DNA from: Spirodela intermedia
Taxonomy: Eukaryota; Streptophyta; Magnoliopsida; Alismatales; Araceae
Reading direction: 5' to 3'
DNA: 64,000 nt
Assembly (NCBI GenBank): GCA_902729315.2
Contig: LR746266.1
Coordinates: 1,430,259-1,494,258, forward strand
Every line of letters starts with the position of its first letter. Position 1 is the stretch's first letter. Shown here one piece after another: positions 11,883 through 23,803 of this stretch. The notes below the pieces were generated by a model. That model saw nothing but the letters and a program-made list of their open reading frames with translations, had not been told where the DNA came from and ran no database searches. The position numbers were made by a program, and so were the translations under genes.

Positions 11883-12938
11883 AATTTTGGGTAGGCTTCC
11901 TCATCATGAAACCCTTGATAACTGTCCATCCTTCGTCCAGTGGTAACCTTCTTTGCTGGAACTTCTGTCGATGCCTTTTAACGTATGATCCGGCCATGAG
12001 TTGAGTTTGATCTCCATAATTGATGCCAAGCTTCTTCTGGGCCCATTCATCGCCATTGGACAACCATCCTTCTGAATTGCTGTAGATGGTAATTCCATAA
12101 TGTGTTAATCCAGCCAGTATCAATTTTGGGTAGATTTTAGAGTAGGTATTTCCACAATATATGCAGATGAACTTTGGGAATCATAGAATTAAAATAGATT
12201 TTAACATGATTGGCATATTTTTGTTGATAAAATGTAAGCCTTGCAGCACTTTCAGTACGGATAACAGAAACAGTGGATCTACATGCTTAATAATTATGTT
12301 AGGAATAATTGAATGTCTGGTGAAGATATTTGGTGCACAGATCATGTCTTCTTCTATCACCTGACCCATGAACTTTTCACTTTGATCCATTTAAGTGTAT
12401 CCCTGGGGTTGGTAACAAAAATAGGAGATTAATACGATTTTGTGAGCACCCAATTGACAAATCTAAGTCTCAGGTTCTATTTAATCTGAGCGTCAGTGAT
12501 TTCTTCTTTTTATGTTTGTTTAGAATGTAGCCTTTTCAGGTTGGGAAGATAATCTAATCTACATACATACACCTGAGATTTAAGGCCTGATTTCTCCCAT
12601 ATATTCTGTGGATATGGTTGACATCCACCGGATGGCAGCATGAGTTTTTTTTTTTTTCGAAGAATCCCAGAAATGTGATTACTCTCTGTAATGCCCAAAG
12701 ACAGAAAATAAACTATAATTAGATACTACTTTCCAAAAAGGGGTGGTTTTTCTAGAATCCCTTTTTTTACAGCTGAATGCCCCAAGTGGTAATCAATTAT
12801 TGACTTCATATTAGAGTTGACCACAGCAGGACCATTCGTTGTCGTCAAGGGACTATTCCCTAAGTTCCTTCTCTGATTTTGGTGATATGCCAGACCATCT
12901 AGCCACGCCAAGGCCACCTCTTTAAAGAAGTCCATAGA

Positions 12939-12981
<43 letters not shown>

Positions 12982-13307
12982 GAGAGGGTGGGGAGGGGTG
13001 GGTGATCACCCATGTTTCTATCAGAAAAATATATGACTTTGGAAACTAGAAACGATATGCCTAACTTGATTTTATGAACGGACAATAAGTTCCTTTCCCT
13101 TTGCAATTGCATGTATTTTTTTTGGATGGATTATTTAGTTTTCTTGACATGTCTGCAACCCTGATTGTACATAATGGCCTTCCACTAGTTATCCTTACCA
13201 TTTACCCATGTACGACGTCCTGTGCAGGGTTCTACGAGACGAGGATCGCCTACTACTCCTGGAGAGGCGCCAGGGGATACCGCTTCGCTTCCATTCCCGC
13301 CTACTAA
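10385..13307 (+). CDS. TMEM230 / DUF872-like small two-helix membrane protein, 2 exons
   Basis: Exon 1 (10385-10658) and exon 2 (13228-13307) join in phase 1 to give 117 aa. The N-terminal 40 residues are polar with an acidic run (EEQDDDSGG). Transmembrane helix 1 is at about 46-67 (IALALFLLSLGSLLLFLSYF) and helix 2 at about 78-95 around AYGFLALGILSFLPGFYE. The C-terminus is the conserved TRIAYYSWRGARGYRF then SIPAY. Length, two helices and the YYSW/GYRF tail are hallmarks of the TMEM230 family; human TMEM230 acts in vesicle trafficking, while the plant role is not established. The 2.57-kb intron carries tandem repeats and a (GACA)n tract, and its 5' half is copied in inverted orientation downstream and again at 46.7-48.7 kb. 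Confidence 0.88.
10905..11560 (+). repeat. Intronic tandem repeat, about 170-185 bp unit, three or more copies
   Basis: The block containing ttttttgggtaat, atgatcttggaaac, tttaatctg and tcctgttcttcta recurs at about 11010-11130, 11190-11300 and 11360-11470, with a further decayed piece to 11560. The same array appears inverted at about 14020-14410 and in part at 48560-48700. Confidence 0.75.
12940..12986 (+). repeat. (GATA)/(GACA)n microsatellite
   Basis: Perfect GACA repeats preceded by two GATA units and followed by a short GA run, inside the TMEM230-like intron. In the copy at 47.1 kb the same place is only a short (CT)n/(CTAT)n tract. Confidence 0.9.
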
Positions 13308-13627
13308 ATAAATGTCAACTCTGCTACTTCTAGTACCTTGTGTTTAACTATATCAACCCCACTAGCTTGCCCTTCTCTCTCTAACCCACCCTTTTTAACT
13401 GAGAGAAGTACCCACGAAGGGTGTTGAGGCCCGCCTTCAGAAGGGCATCGCCCAGAGGCCTGATTAAAGTATTCAGCAGAGAGAGTGAATTGAGGAGCTT
13501 ACCTCCCCTTTAGGAGCTTTCCTAGGGGTGGAGCGACTAGTGATGAACTGAAGGATTGCCCATCTAAGTCCAGGAACAAAAAAGGGACCGAAGATAGACA
13601 CTGAAGGGATTGTCCATCTTGTCTCTG

Positions 13628-15050
13628 GTCCATATGAACCAAGCAAGCACGGCCAAAATCAAGGTTTTATGGGTTGCTTGAGGTGGGAAAATGTCAAGAA
13701 CAAAGCCCCACAGGAAGTTCTTGGGTTACTCAAGAATCTTTACCCTGTGATTATTTTTTTCCATATACAGGTTGTGTGCAAGATTCTTGGAGTATCTTCA
13801 TTTTTTTTTTAGTTGGTTCATGAGGATGATCTGAAACTTGTCTCTTGAAACTTATAGGATCCAAAGAAAAATAAACAATTTAGAAGAACAGAAGGCTCAA
13901 TGGCCTCTAAACTCTAAGTAACATCAGGTTGAACAATAATCTTCTGATCATTTTTAGATATCCAGGATGGTCTGATCATGGAATGATGGAACCCGGAACT
14001 CTTGAAATAATTCGGAGTATCATATAATTATCTAAAATTTAGAAGAACAGGAGGTTGAATGGCACCAGATTAAACAATATTTTTTCAACTATTCTCAAGT
14101 TCCCAAGATCGTATGTATATTACCCAAAAAATTTCAAAGAATTACCCAAAAAGATAAAGGAACAAAATTTCAATCTACTCATGAGAATGATGGAATAATT
14201 ACCCAAAATATAGAAGAACATGAGGTTGAATGGCTTGTGTACCCTAAATAGCATCATATTAAACGATATTTTCCGACTATTTCTAATTTTCTGAGATCAT
14301 TTGTATAGTACTCAAAGAATTACCTAAAAAATTAAAGAAATAAGTGACGATAAGTGATTGGGTTTTCTTCATGCGTAATTTGTTGACAAAAAAAATTCAG
14401 TTTACTCATGAGAATGATGGAATATAAACTCCTCATATCTTAAGTATCTCAGAACTACTCAGCATTTAGAACAAGAAGAAGAAAAGGTTTAGGGATTAGA
14501 TTCGGTTATGTTGGCAAGATAAATAAACCATCACCAGATATCATCAGGGAAAAATATCCGCACCAACCGATTTTTTTTCTCGAATCAAACAATAAAATGC
14601 ACTGAAAACAGAAAAGAAAATTAACCCAAGTTTTTGTTTCATACCTGGAAGGAAAAAGAGAATACCGAGTGCCAGGAACCCGTCGGCCTAAGATCGATCG
14701 CCTCCCATGTGGCCGGTGAATACGAAATAAGACAGGAAAAGAAGCAGTGACCTTAGAGAGAGGAGGAACAGTGCTAGGGCTATTGACTTCCACAGGATCT
14801 TATCAAAGGACGAGGGAGAGTAAGCACACCGGAGGTCGCCGGGCCCTGCGCCGTCGCTGTCATCGTCCTACTCTTCTCCAGGAACTTGAGAATAACGAAC
14901 ATTGTGCTGTGAAGCCACGTCTGAAGAGGTCTCTGAGAACATTCGATCTTTGTAAGAACGACATTTCTAAACCGGAAAAAATCCTCAATTCAGAGCCCGT
15001 GAGGCTGTCGATTCCAGGTGCCCTAGAATTTTACCTTCCAAAATCTCATA
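13628..15050 (-). repeat. Inverted repeat, right arm
   Basis: Minus-strand counterpart of 10240-11882. It begins just after the TMEM230-like 3' region and abuts ZIFL-A1 intron sequence near 15080, so its outer edge is also a duplication breakpoint. 13308-13627, between exon 2 and this arm, should hold the gene's 3' UTR and shows nothing else. Confidence 0.85.
14645..14918 (-). pseudogene. Inverted pseudo-copy of TMEM230-like exon 1
   Basis: It has the same length as the functional exon 1 (274 bases) and aligns without gaps. It is dead: the start ATG is GTG, and two glutamine codons became TAG stops (near codons 17 and 77). The donor ggtatgaaa is preserved but there is no exon 2 behind it. 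Most differences are C-to-T or G-to-A changes. Confidence 0.88.
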
Positions 15051-15589
15051 TCACCCTAGAATTTAATTTCTATGATTTTTAGTGATTGAATTTTTTGTTG
15101 AATGGCCTTGGGACATTAAACAATTATACTTCTTTTCAGGTTACTACTGCGTGGGGCATAGGACTGGTTACTGGCCCTGCAATTGGAGGTTACCTTGCAC
15201 AGGTAAGTATACTCCCCATCGATGTTATTATGCATGGCTTCTGTTCAGAAAATTTTCATACCGAAAAATACCCACCTCTGGGGGGGTAGTTTTTATTGTT
15301 CTCTTGCTCTCCAAGAGACAACACTGAAAACTAATGAGAAACTCTTTCATGTCAAAATTATACACCATTATACTGAGAGTTGAAGATTTCTGTAGGTTGT
15401 AAAGAGGATCAGTGGAGCAGTATCTTCCTCCCAGATACCCTAGGCGGACCTAATGGTACTTCTATTGTAGGCTCAAGGGTGTCCACAATGGATCTAGGTT
15501 TTTGCTAACAACACTATGATATCCGCATGTCTCCATCAGAGAGAAGTGCGCCTTATTGTTTATATAGTCCATGATTCACCTTGATAAGA

Positions 15590-16120
15590 GTTCTAACAAG
15601 TTCATACCGAAGTATACCAAGCTCCCTTAAAAGAACTATAATACATATTTCCACCCTTAACTAGATTCAGCTACTTCAAATTTCTTAAGCTTAACGAGAT
15701 CTTTGACCACAAATTCCCTAGAAAGCTTTGTGTTTAACAGTTTAATTCTCTACATAAATTTGTGATCACCTCATATCATTATCATAACTATTGAGTCACA
15801 AAACCTTTCATTCTTGCCATTTTGTAAATAAGGTATGATCAGCATTCCAATGTTCATAGTCAAAAGTGATCACTACGTTTTCCAAGTCTATTAGATCAGG
15901 CTTACGGAGATTGACTTAATTAGTAAATAGATCATTCTTCAACCTGCATACTTATTCTTAAATAGTGTAACCAGGTGGGCAACGCATACAACTTTCTCTT
16001 GAAAGTCTCTATTTAGAAACGCATTTTTCGCATCAAATTAGTAGAGCTTCATCTTCTGTTATGTTTCTAAGTCCTCAAATTAAACATGCCCAGAAAAAGC
16101 CTTACAAGAAAGAGGAGTGA
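15590..16120 (-). mobile_element. Ty1-copia reverse-transcriptase relic in ZIFL-A1 intron 7
   Basis: Minus-strand translation, with many stops, keeps pieces such as SREFVVKDL and KNAFLNGD, as in copia reverse transcriptase. The same relic sits at the same place in intron 7 of gene B (34440-35010), so it was inserted before the ZIFL duplication. Confidence 0.7.
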
Positions 16121-16689
16121 AAGAATAGTAACAGAAAATACAGCTTCCTTACAAATATATGATATCCCTAGATAATAATGAGAAGAATATATATATTGAA
16201 CGATGTATATTTAGGAATAATATCTCTGATAATCCCAACATCGAATAAAAGTATGAGACATTTTTCTCTATGTTTTGAATATGTGATAAGTCGTTTGCGT
16301 TAAGAAAAAGACTTGGGATCATGTATGCGTAGAACTGTTCATAAAGGTGGTTAGTAGTTATATCATCCGACTGAAATTTCTTGAAAATTTTTTAAATCTG
16401 TGACATAATGGGAATTTGTGGTGTTTAAGCGTTTTTTACTATTTTACTCGATTTATTGAACCTATTTCCTCAATCTCATCTGTACATTTTCCACAGCCCG
16501 TGGACAAGTTTCCAATTTTATTTTCTAAATAATCCATTTTTGGAAGGTGAAATTTTCTGTCTTTTTATTGGATTTCTTCATAAATGAATTTTTCCTGCCC
16601 TAAATGGTGGCGTTCTTGTGTTAATAATATGTTTTTCACCTCCTTATGTCCTTTGGTACTTTATATCCCTCAGTACGACCACTAGGAAG

Positions 16690-18400
16690 CCATTACGTGA
16701 TTATGCTACTCAAATAAGTCTGTTATGTTGCATGTTTGGATTTGGTGAAAAGCATTCGTGGGAATGAATAATGTTCTTTAGTTGATCGAAACCCTATCAT
16801 TTTCTCTGCGATTAGTTCGGGATGTTAACTTTGCATATTTGAAGTATGCACGACGTATCCAACATGAGAAATATTTCTATGGACAGTAGCTTGGGAGTGT
16901 ACTGCCAGGCCTGGATTATAATCTGAGTCGAGAGCTTTGAATTTGTTTGAAAAGCCTAAGCCTTCACATCCGAAACTGAAAAATCATCAGTTGGAGAATC
17001 GTTTTTACAAGGTGGGCATGGTTAAGGCAGAATGGAAATATTTCACTACTAAATGAGTTAGTCTTGGCTTCTTCTTCCTTTATGTATAGAGACAGGGCAA
17101 GAAGATAAAGTCCAATCTGACCCTAAGCAGAAGCTTTTGACATCTTTCGAGGAATAAGCAAGCCATGCTCTACCTTAGTTCTCGGAGTCCTAATATCAAT
17201 TCATCCAGACAGAAACTTGGAGATAAGGGCACCCATTAATAGTAATAGGTTCAAAAACAAATTGTTTCAATCAATCGACAACAACATAAGGAAGATACAA
17301 GGCAAACGCGTAAAACACTTCGAGAGAGCGCTCCTTCCCATTCCAGTATCTCGCTCTCTCAAAGTGTTGTTGCAATGCTAACGAGATACTAGCTGTTGGC
17401 ATGTAGTACTGGGCATGTTTTGGGTAGCTAGCTAAAGACCAATTGGGTTTCCGTTGACAATTGCAGCGCTACTTTACCCTCTTGCTTACTTTTTTAGGCA
17501 CATGATATTATTCTCCCTATTACTGGAGTACACCCACAACAGTAATTTCAAGTAGTAAGGAAATGTTACATGCGATAAATCACTCGATAGAGAGTTCTGT
17601 TGTGTTGGATGCTCCATAACGATCATATTTAATTAATGCATGCTAAACAATCATTTAAAGGCCCCTGTAGCAGAACAATATAACCTTTGTCCTATGATTT
17701 TAAGCTAGCGTGTGCAAAGTGAAGGGCAGGAACAGACGCTCCGTAGAAATTGATGCTCGCTCCCAGTAGATGCTCCAGAGATGTTCAAGGATGTTGTCGT
17801 GAATTTCCACTGCTTTTAAATAAATCCGGAATTTGACGTTCAAATCCTAAGTTCCTTTGCCCGTTCTGTGGCTCAAAGAACCAGACAAATAACTTCTTGA
17901 ATTCCACAGGTGCATGCTTCAAGTTATGTCCTACTAAGAACTATTCAGGAGAAGATAAGTCGATATAATATTGTTTTTATATGTAGAAAACTGAAAATTT
18001 CTCCAAATCGTACTTCATCGCCAGTCTCTGCTCAGCGTTGATTTGTACAAATATATATTTAAGGGGACCTCAAAATTATGAAGACATATATATGTAGTTT
18101 TAATATATTTCAATGTAACTTAACTCGGATTATCCTGATGCCTATTGGTCATTGAAACTATGGATATACTACGCGGTCAGTCAGACTGTGTAGCATCCAG
18201 TCAGATATGAGACTATCTACCACAGCTTTATAATTCGATTATGAGTCATTGAATTTCGAGTTAATGAATAAAAAATCATGGTCCAGATGAATTCATTATT
18301 AAATGTCTACTTTCTCATTAATAATTCATATCCCTGTGTACGTGTGTATGTGATTTTTTCTGGAACATGGACTGACTGAGTTTTTTTTCTCATGCTCTAG
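16690..18400 (+). other. ZIFL-A1 intron 11 sequence
   Basis: Collinear with intron 11 of A2 (20888-22243) and B (36687-37929), for example the shared run tgctccagagatgttcaaggat. About 17000-17340 is extra sequence not seen in the other two copies. No gene is seen. Confidence 0.6.
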
Positions 18401-20608
18401 TCTTCTTGTCTTCCAACTATTTTTGTACCCTCACCTTGAAAGACTGCTTGGTCCAGTTGTTTCATCACGTATTGCCGGGGTATGAACTATGCAGTTTCTT
18501 GTCATTTATTTTCAATTTCGCAATTTTTTTCTGGGTTCTATCTCACAGATACTTCTCACTACAGATTCTGACAATCCCACTCCTATCCACTTATCCCCTT
18601 TTTGCAAAGCTATCTGGCGTTGGACTTTCCGTGGCTGTGAATTTTGCCTCTTTGTTGAAGAACATTTTGTTAGTGAGCACAGTTCAACTTGGGTTCTTTT
18701 CTCTTTTCTAGTGCAATAGGTGAAACCATTTCATCACTTTTTTTTCTTTGCACGAACAATTCTCATGATGAAGAATTTAACATGTAATCATGGAGAAGGG
18801 AAAAATGTAAATAATTCAGTGAGTACAGAACAAGAGTACGTCATGATTTCTTTTTAGTCGTATGCCATGTCGAAATTGCTTTTGAGAGTAAAGGAGTTTT
18901 CATATTTTTGATCAAAAAAGGAATATCTGGTAATCATGTGTCACTTGTTATGTTGAAGTCCCCACAATGCGTAACAAGTTTAACATGTTTTAGTTGTTGA
19001 GTTGGCCAATTCGGTGTGATCTGAATTTTATTTCCCTTTTTACAAGATCGAAACTTTTCTACGCCATCTCTATGTCAAGGTGTTAGTTTGATTGAATCTT
19101 TCGCATGAATGGTTTCTCTAGCCTCCAATTAAATCTGGAAACGGTACAAGAGAGATGAGTGATAATCCCCCAGGGACGGTCAGAACCTGAACCAAAGTCA
19201 AACATGCTGGAGCCTTCGTTTGCACAAATCATCAAGAATACTTACTCATGTAGTCTTGTTCTATCTGACGCTTGAATTGAGTAGGAAATTTTCAATTTTC
19301 CGAGAATCGTGAAATTTCAGTGAGAAAATTGATTCGGACAATACCCAATACAGCATTGAATATACATGTATAGACATAACCGATACTATTAATTGGTCAA
19401 ATATACATTAAATGATTGCAGTGGGAAAATCCCATAAAAGAAAACTGTCTGTCCTCACCTCTCTTCCATATTTAACATCCTATGTTCTGTGTGACCTTCT
19501 GTGAGAATTTTTATTTCTTGATATTTTTAAGTTTTCTCGTTAGGCTGTATTTTCAATTTCGAACAGATTAGCATCACCATTGGGATGACCATTCTTCAGA
19601 ACAACGCTGTGGTAATTTTCTAATTTGTCATTTTTTTTATATGTTCCCTCGATCCAGGACTCCAACTTTAGCAACTTATTTCACCGAATATTTGATTATT
19701 TTTCGTGCGACATCAAGAACAACACCAAAGGGGAGCTGTGAATGGCATACCTATGACTTTGACGTCTCTCTTCCAATCTGTAGCCCCAGCAGGCGGAGGT
19801 GCATTGTGAGTACCTTAACCACTGTTTTTGCCAATTGGTATTTCGCTCCCTGAACATAGAAAAATATGGGCTGAATCCCAACATGTGCTCTCATCAGCCG
19901 AAATTTCCAACTGTTGTGACCTTGGGTACTTGTTTGCTTTGTTTTTTGGGAAGTACTCTCAAGGCAGAGATTTTATGAATCTCCTAGTCGAGTGGTTTTG
20001 TGCTCTCCGCTGGGGATGCTATTCAGGATGAAAATATTGTGCTTTTCAGAGTTATTTATCAACAAAATTAATAGGATATGCTAATTTGATTACCCAAAAT
20101 CACAAAAAAATTAATAGGAATGCTGATGGTTTGATTCAGTCCTAAATTTGCTTGTATGCATACTTTCTTGGGCCCAGAAACGTCAGACTGCTTCGTTTCT
20201 TCCAGGTAATGATCCAGAAATAACCTTCGAATCAACATATAAAATGTGCTTATATATATATATTCGACTTCACATTTAATGATTATCTAACTAGAAGTCG
20301 GCTGTTAAATCCTAGTTTATTGGGACCTAAAACTAGTTAACCCTAGTTTCTAATATTATTTTTCCTCATAGATTTATCTTCTTTAAAGTTTTGAATGAAA
20401 ATATGTCAACTTAAATTCCTTATCTTAATTTTATGTCATTATGTTTTTGTGATGAGACGGATAGTGTCTGGAATATTTTTCCATTTTAGTAAATATAGAT
20501 TAGTGGGCAAGTGATTTTTTTACATTGCAGTCTTGATGTCATCCATTGCCGTTTATTGTATTTTCTCCTTTCATGATATGGCTTACTCTGAGGTACCTCT
20601 CACCGCCC

Positions 20609-20680
20609 TCCCACACACCCACACACCCACACACCCACACACCCACACACCCACACACACACACATACACATACACACAG
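20609..20680 (+). repeat. (ACACCC)n / (CA)n microsatellite
   Basis: In A2 intron 10 directly after the exon 10 donor. Gene B has a poly-C plus CACC-rich tract at the same place (36419-36478), so the tract existed before duplication and has since changed. Confidence 0.85.
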
Positions 20681-23600
20681 AGTAACTTGCATATTGTTCA
20701 TAATGATGAAGCTGTAGTATGTCCATGTGAACAGTATGGTGATGATAGATTTTTGTTTATTAACCGTATGATTCTTACGTGAAGTCATTAATTTTGTAGA
20801 TTTTCTCCCTTTGGGCTGAAAGTGATAGAAAATATGGAGGTCTGAGCTTTTCCACGAAGGATGTTGGCCAAGTGCTTGCAGTATCAGGTATACTTGGTCT
20901 CAGGATAATGATAATGTTGGATTTTTACTCATATTGGGAAAGCTAAAATCATACATTGGGAACATACGACCCATTTCCTCACTCAGTTAACAGCTTTTTT
21001 TAAAATTTCCGGTAATGATATGCTTTTCACCTCCTCCTCGGTCAATATGACTACTAGAAAGCCATTATGTGATTCTGCTACTCAAACTTCTGTTATGCTA
21101 TATGTTTGGAATTGGTGAAAAGAATTCGTGGGAATAAATTATGTTATTTTATTGATCTAGGCATTTCATTTTCTTTGCGATTATTTCGGGATGTTCACTT
21201 TGCATATTTGAAGTATGAACGAAATATTAATTATTGGCCTGTAGTACTGGGTAGGTATTTATATTTTGGGTATCCAGCTAAAGACTAATTGGGTTTCAGT
21301 TGACACTTGCAGTGCCATCTTACTCTCTTGCCTACCTGTTCAGGCACATGACATTCTCCTAATTACTGGAGTACTCCCACATCAGTACTTTCAAGTAGTA
21401 AGGAAATGTTACACGCAATAAATCACTCAATAGGGTTCTTTTATGTTGGATGCGCCATAATGATACTATTTAATTAATGCATGTTGAACAATCATTGAAA
21501 GGCCTATATAGGTGGACATTATAGCCTTTGTCCCATGACTTGAGGCTAGCAGGTACAAAGTGAAGGGCAGGAACAGATGCTCCGTAGAAATTGACGCTCT
21601 CTCCTAGTAGATGCTCCAGAGATGTTCAAGGATGTTGTCGCGAATGTTCATTGCTTTTAAATAGATCGGGCATTTGACATTGTGTTTCAGAAGGATATTT
21701 TAATATGGTATCAAAACCTATGTTCCTTTGCCTGTTTTGTGGCTCAAAGACCCACACATATCATTTCTTGAGTTCCACAGGTGCATGCGTCAAGTTATCT
21801 CCCACCTAAGGACTAGTTTGGAGAAGATAAGTAGACATAGTATTGTTTTTATATGTAGACGGAAATTTTATTCAAATTGTACTTGATCGCAACTTTCTGC
21901 TCAGCGTTGACTTGTTCCACTATATATTTTAAGAGACCTAAAAATATACGTGCAGATTTAAAATATTTCAGTGTAACTTAACTCGGACTATCCTGATGCA
22001 CATTGAGCATTGAAACTATAAATATACTACATGTCAGTCAGACTGTGTAGCATCCAGTCAAACATGAGACTGTTTACCACAGCTTTTTATCATTCGGTTA
22101 TGAGTCTTTGAATTCCCAGTTTATAAAGCAAAATTCATGGTCTAGATAAAGTCATTTTTGAATGCCGACTTTCTCATTAATAATCCATGTCCCTGTGTAA
22201 GTGAATTTTTCTGGAACATGGACTGACTGAGTTTTTTTCTCAGGCTTTAGTCTTCTTGTCTTCCAACTATCTTTGCACTCTCCCCTTGAAAGACTGCTTG
22301 GTCCTGTTGTTTCATCTCAAATTGCAGGGGTATGAATTATACAGTTTCTTGTTATTTATTTTTTGGGCTCCATCTCACTATAGGCTCTCACTACAGGTTC
22401 TGGCAATCCCACTCCTATCTAGTTATCCTCTTTTTGCAATGCTATCTGGTGTTGAACTTTTCATGGTTGTGAATTTCGCATCTTCGTTGAAGAACATTTT
22501 GGCTGTGAGTTCAGCTCAACTTTGGTTCCCTTCTCTTTTCTAGTGCAATAGGTGAAATCATTTCATCACTTTTTCTTTTTACGTACAATACTCATGATGA
22601 AGATTTAACATATAATCAAGGAGGGAAAAATGGAAATAGTTTAGTGAGTAGAGAACATGAGTACACTATGATTTCTTTTTAGTAGAATGGCATGTAGAGA
22701 TTGCTTTGTAGAGTAAAGGAGTTTCATATTTTGATCAAAAAAGGAATATCTTGTAATCATGTGTCCCTCTGTTATGTTGAAGTTCCCACAATGAGCAACA
22801 AGTTCAACATGTTTTAGCTGTTGAGTTGGTCCATTTGGTATGATCTGAATTTTTATTTCATTTTTTACAAGATCGAAAATTTCTACGTCATCTATATGTT
22901 AAGGTTGTTAGTTTGATTGAATCCTTCGTGTGAAGGGTTTCTTCAGCCTCCAGGAAAAGGTACAGGAGAGATGTGTGATAATCCCCAAGGGATGGTCAGA
23001 AGCTGAATCTAAGATTTTGAAACCTGAACTAAAGTCAAACATTTTGGAGCACTAGTTTGCATAAATCATCAAGAATGCTTCGTAGTTTTCTTCCATGTGA
23101 CACTTGAATTGAGTAGTAAGGCTTCAATTTTCCGAGAATGGTGAAAATTTAGTGAGAAAGTGGATTCAGAAATTATGCAATAAGGCATAAAATATCCGTG
23201 GATAGGCATAACCGATACGATTAATTGAGCAAATGTACATCGAATCTAATGAGATGATTGCAGTCGAAAAATCATATAAACGTAAACTCTGTCCTCACCT
23301 CTCTTCCATATTTAACATCCTATATGCTGTGTGATCTTTTGTGAGAGTTGGCATTTCTTGAGGTTTAAACTTCTCATTAGGCTGTATTTTCAATTTCGAT
23401 TAGATGATCATCAATACTGGAATGATCTTGCTTCAAAACAACGCTGTGGTAATTTTCTATCCTCATATGTTATAATTTACCATTTTTTTGAGTTCACTCA
23501 ATACAAAACTCCCACTTAAAAAACTTTCAAGACCAAATATTTGATTCTGTTCGCCCGACATCAGGACCAACACCAAAGGGGAGCTGCGAATGGCATAGCT

Positions 23601-23803
23601 ATGACTTTGATGTCTCTCTTCAAAGCTGCAGCCCCAGCAGTAGGTGGTGCATTGTGAGTGTCTTAACTATTCTTTCGACTATTGGTATATCTCTTCTATA
23701 ATATAATACGACCAAAGTTCAATAGATGTGACCTTCAGTGCTTCTTTGCTATCTTTCTAGGAAGTACTCTCTAGGTAGAAATTTTTGAATCAGAAGAATA
23801 GTT

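Larger units (their letters stand above)
15140..20205 (+). pseudogene. ZIFL-A1: truncated, internally deleted zinc-induced-facilitator-like transporter pseudogene
   Basis: Numbered by the intact gene B, A1 keeps exon 7 (15140-15202), exon 8 (16497-16546), exon 12 (about 18402-18481), exon 13 (18565-18672), exon 14 (19567-19611), exon 15 (from about 19718 to 19805) and exon 16 (20162-20205). Exons 1-6, 9-11 and 17 are absent; intron 8 runs into intron 11 near 16620-16690. Lesions: an in-frame TAA in exon 8 (16530-16532), the exon 12 acceptor lost (ctcag became ctcat), the exon 15 acceptor AG moved by one base (catcag to catcaa), and the exon 16 acceptor changed from AG to AT. The motif TTAWGIGLVTGPAIGG in exon 7 still shows the family identity. 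Confidence 0.9.

Noticed and set aside
12940-12986. Short regular repeats that might suggest a CRISPR-like array
   Set aside because: It is a simple GACA microsatellite in a plant intron with no spacers.
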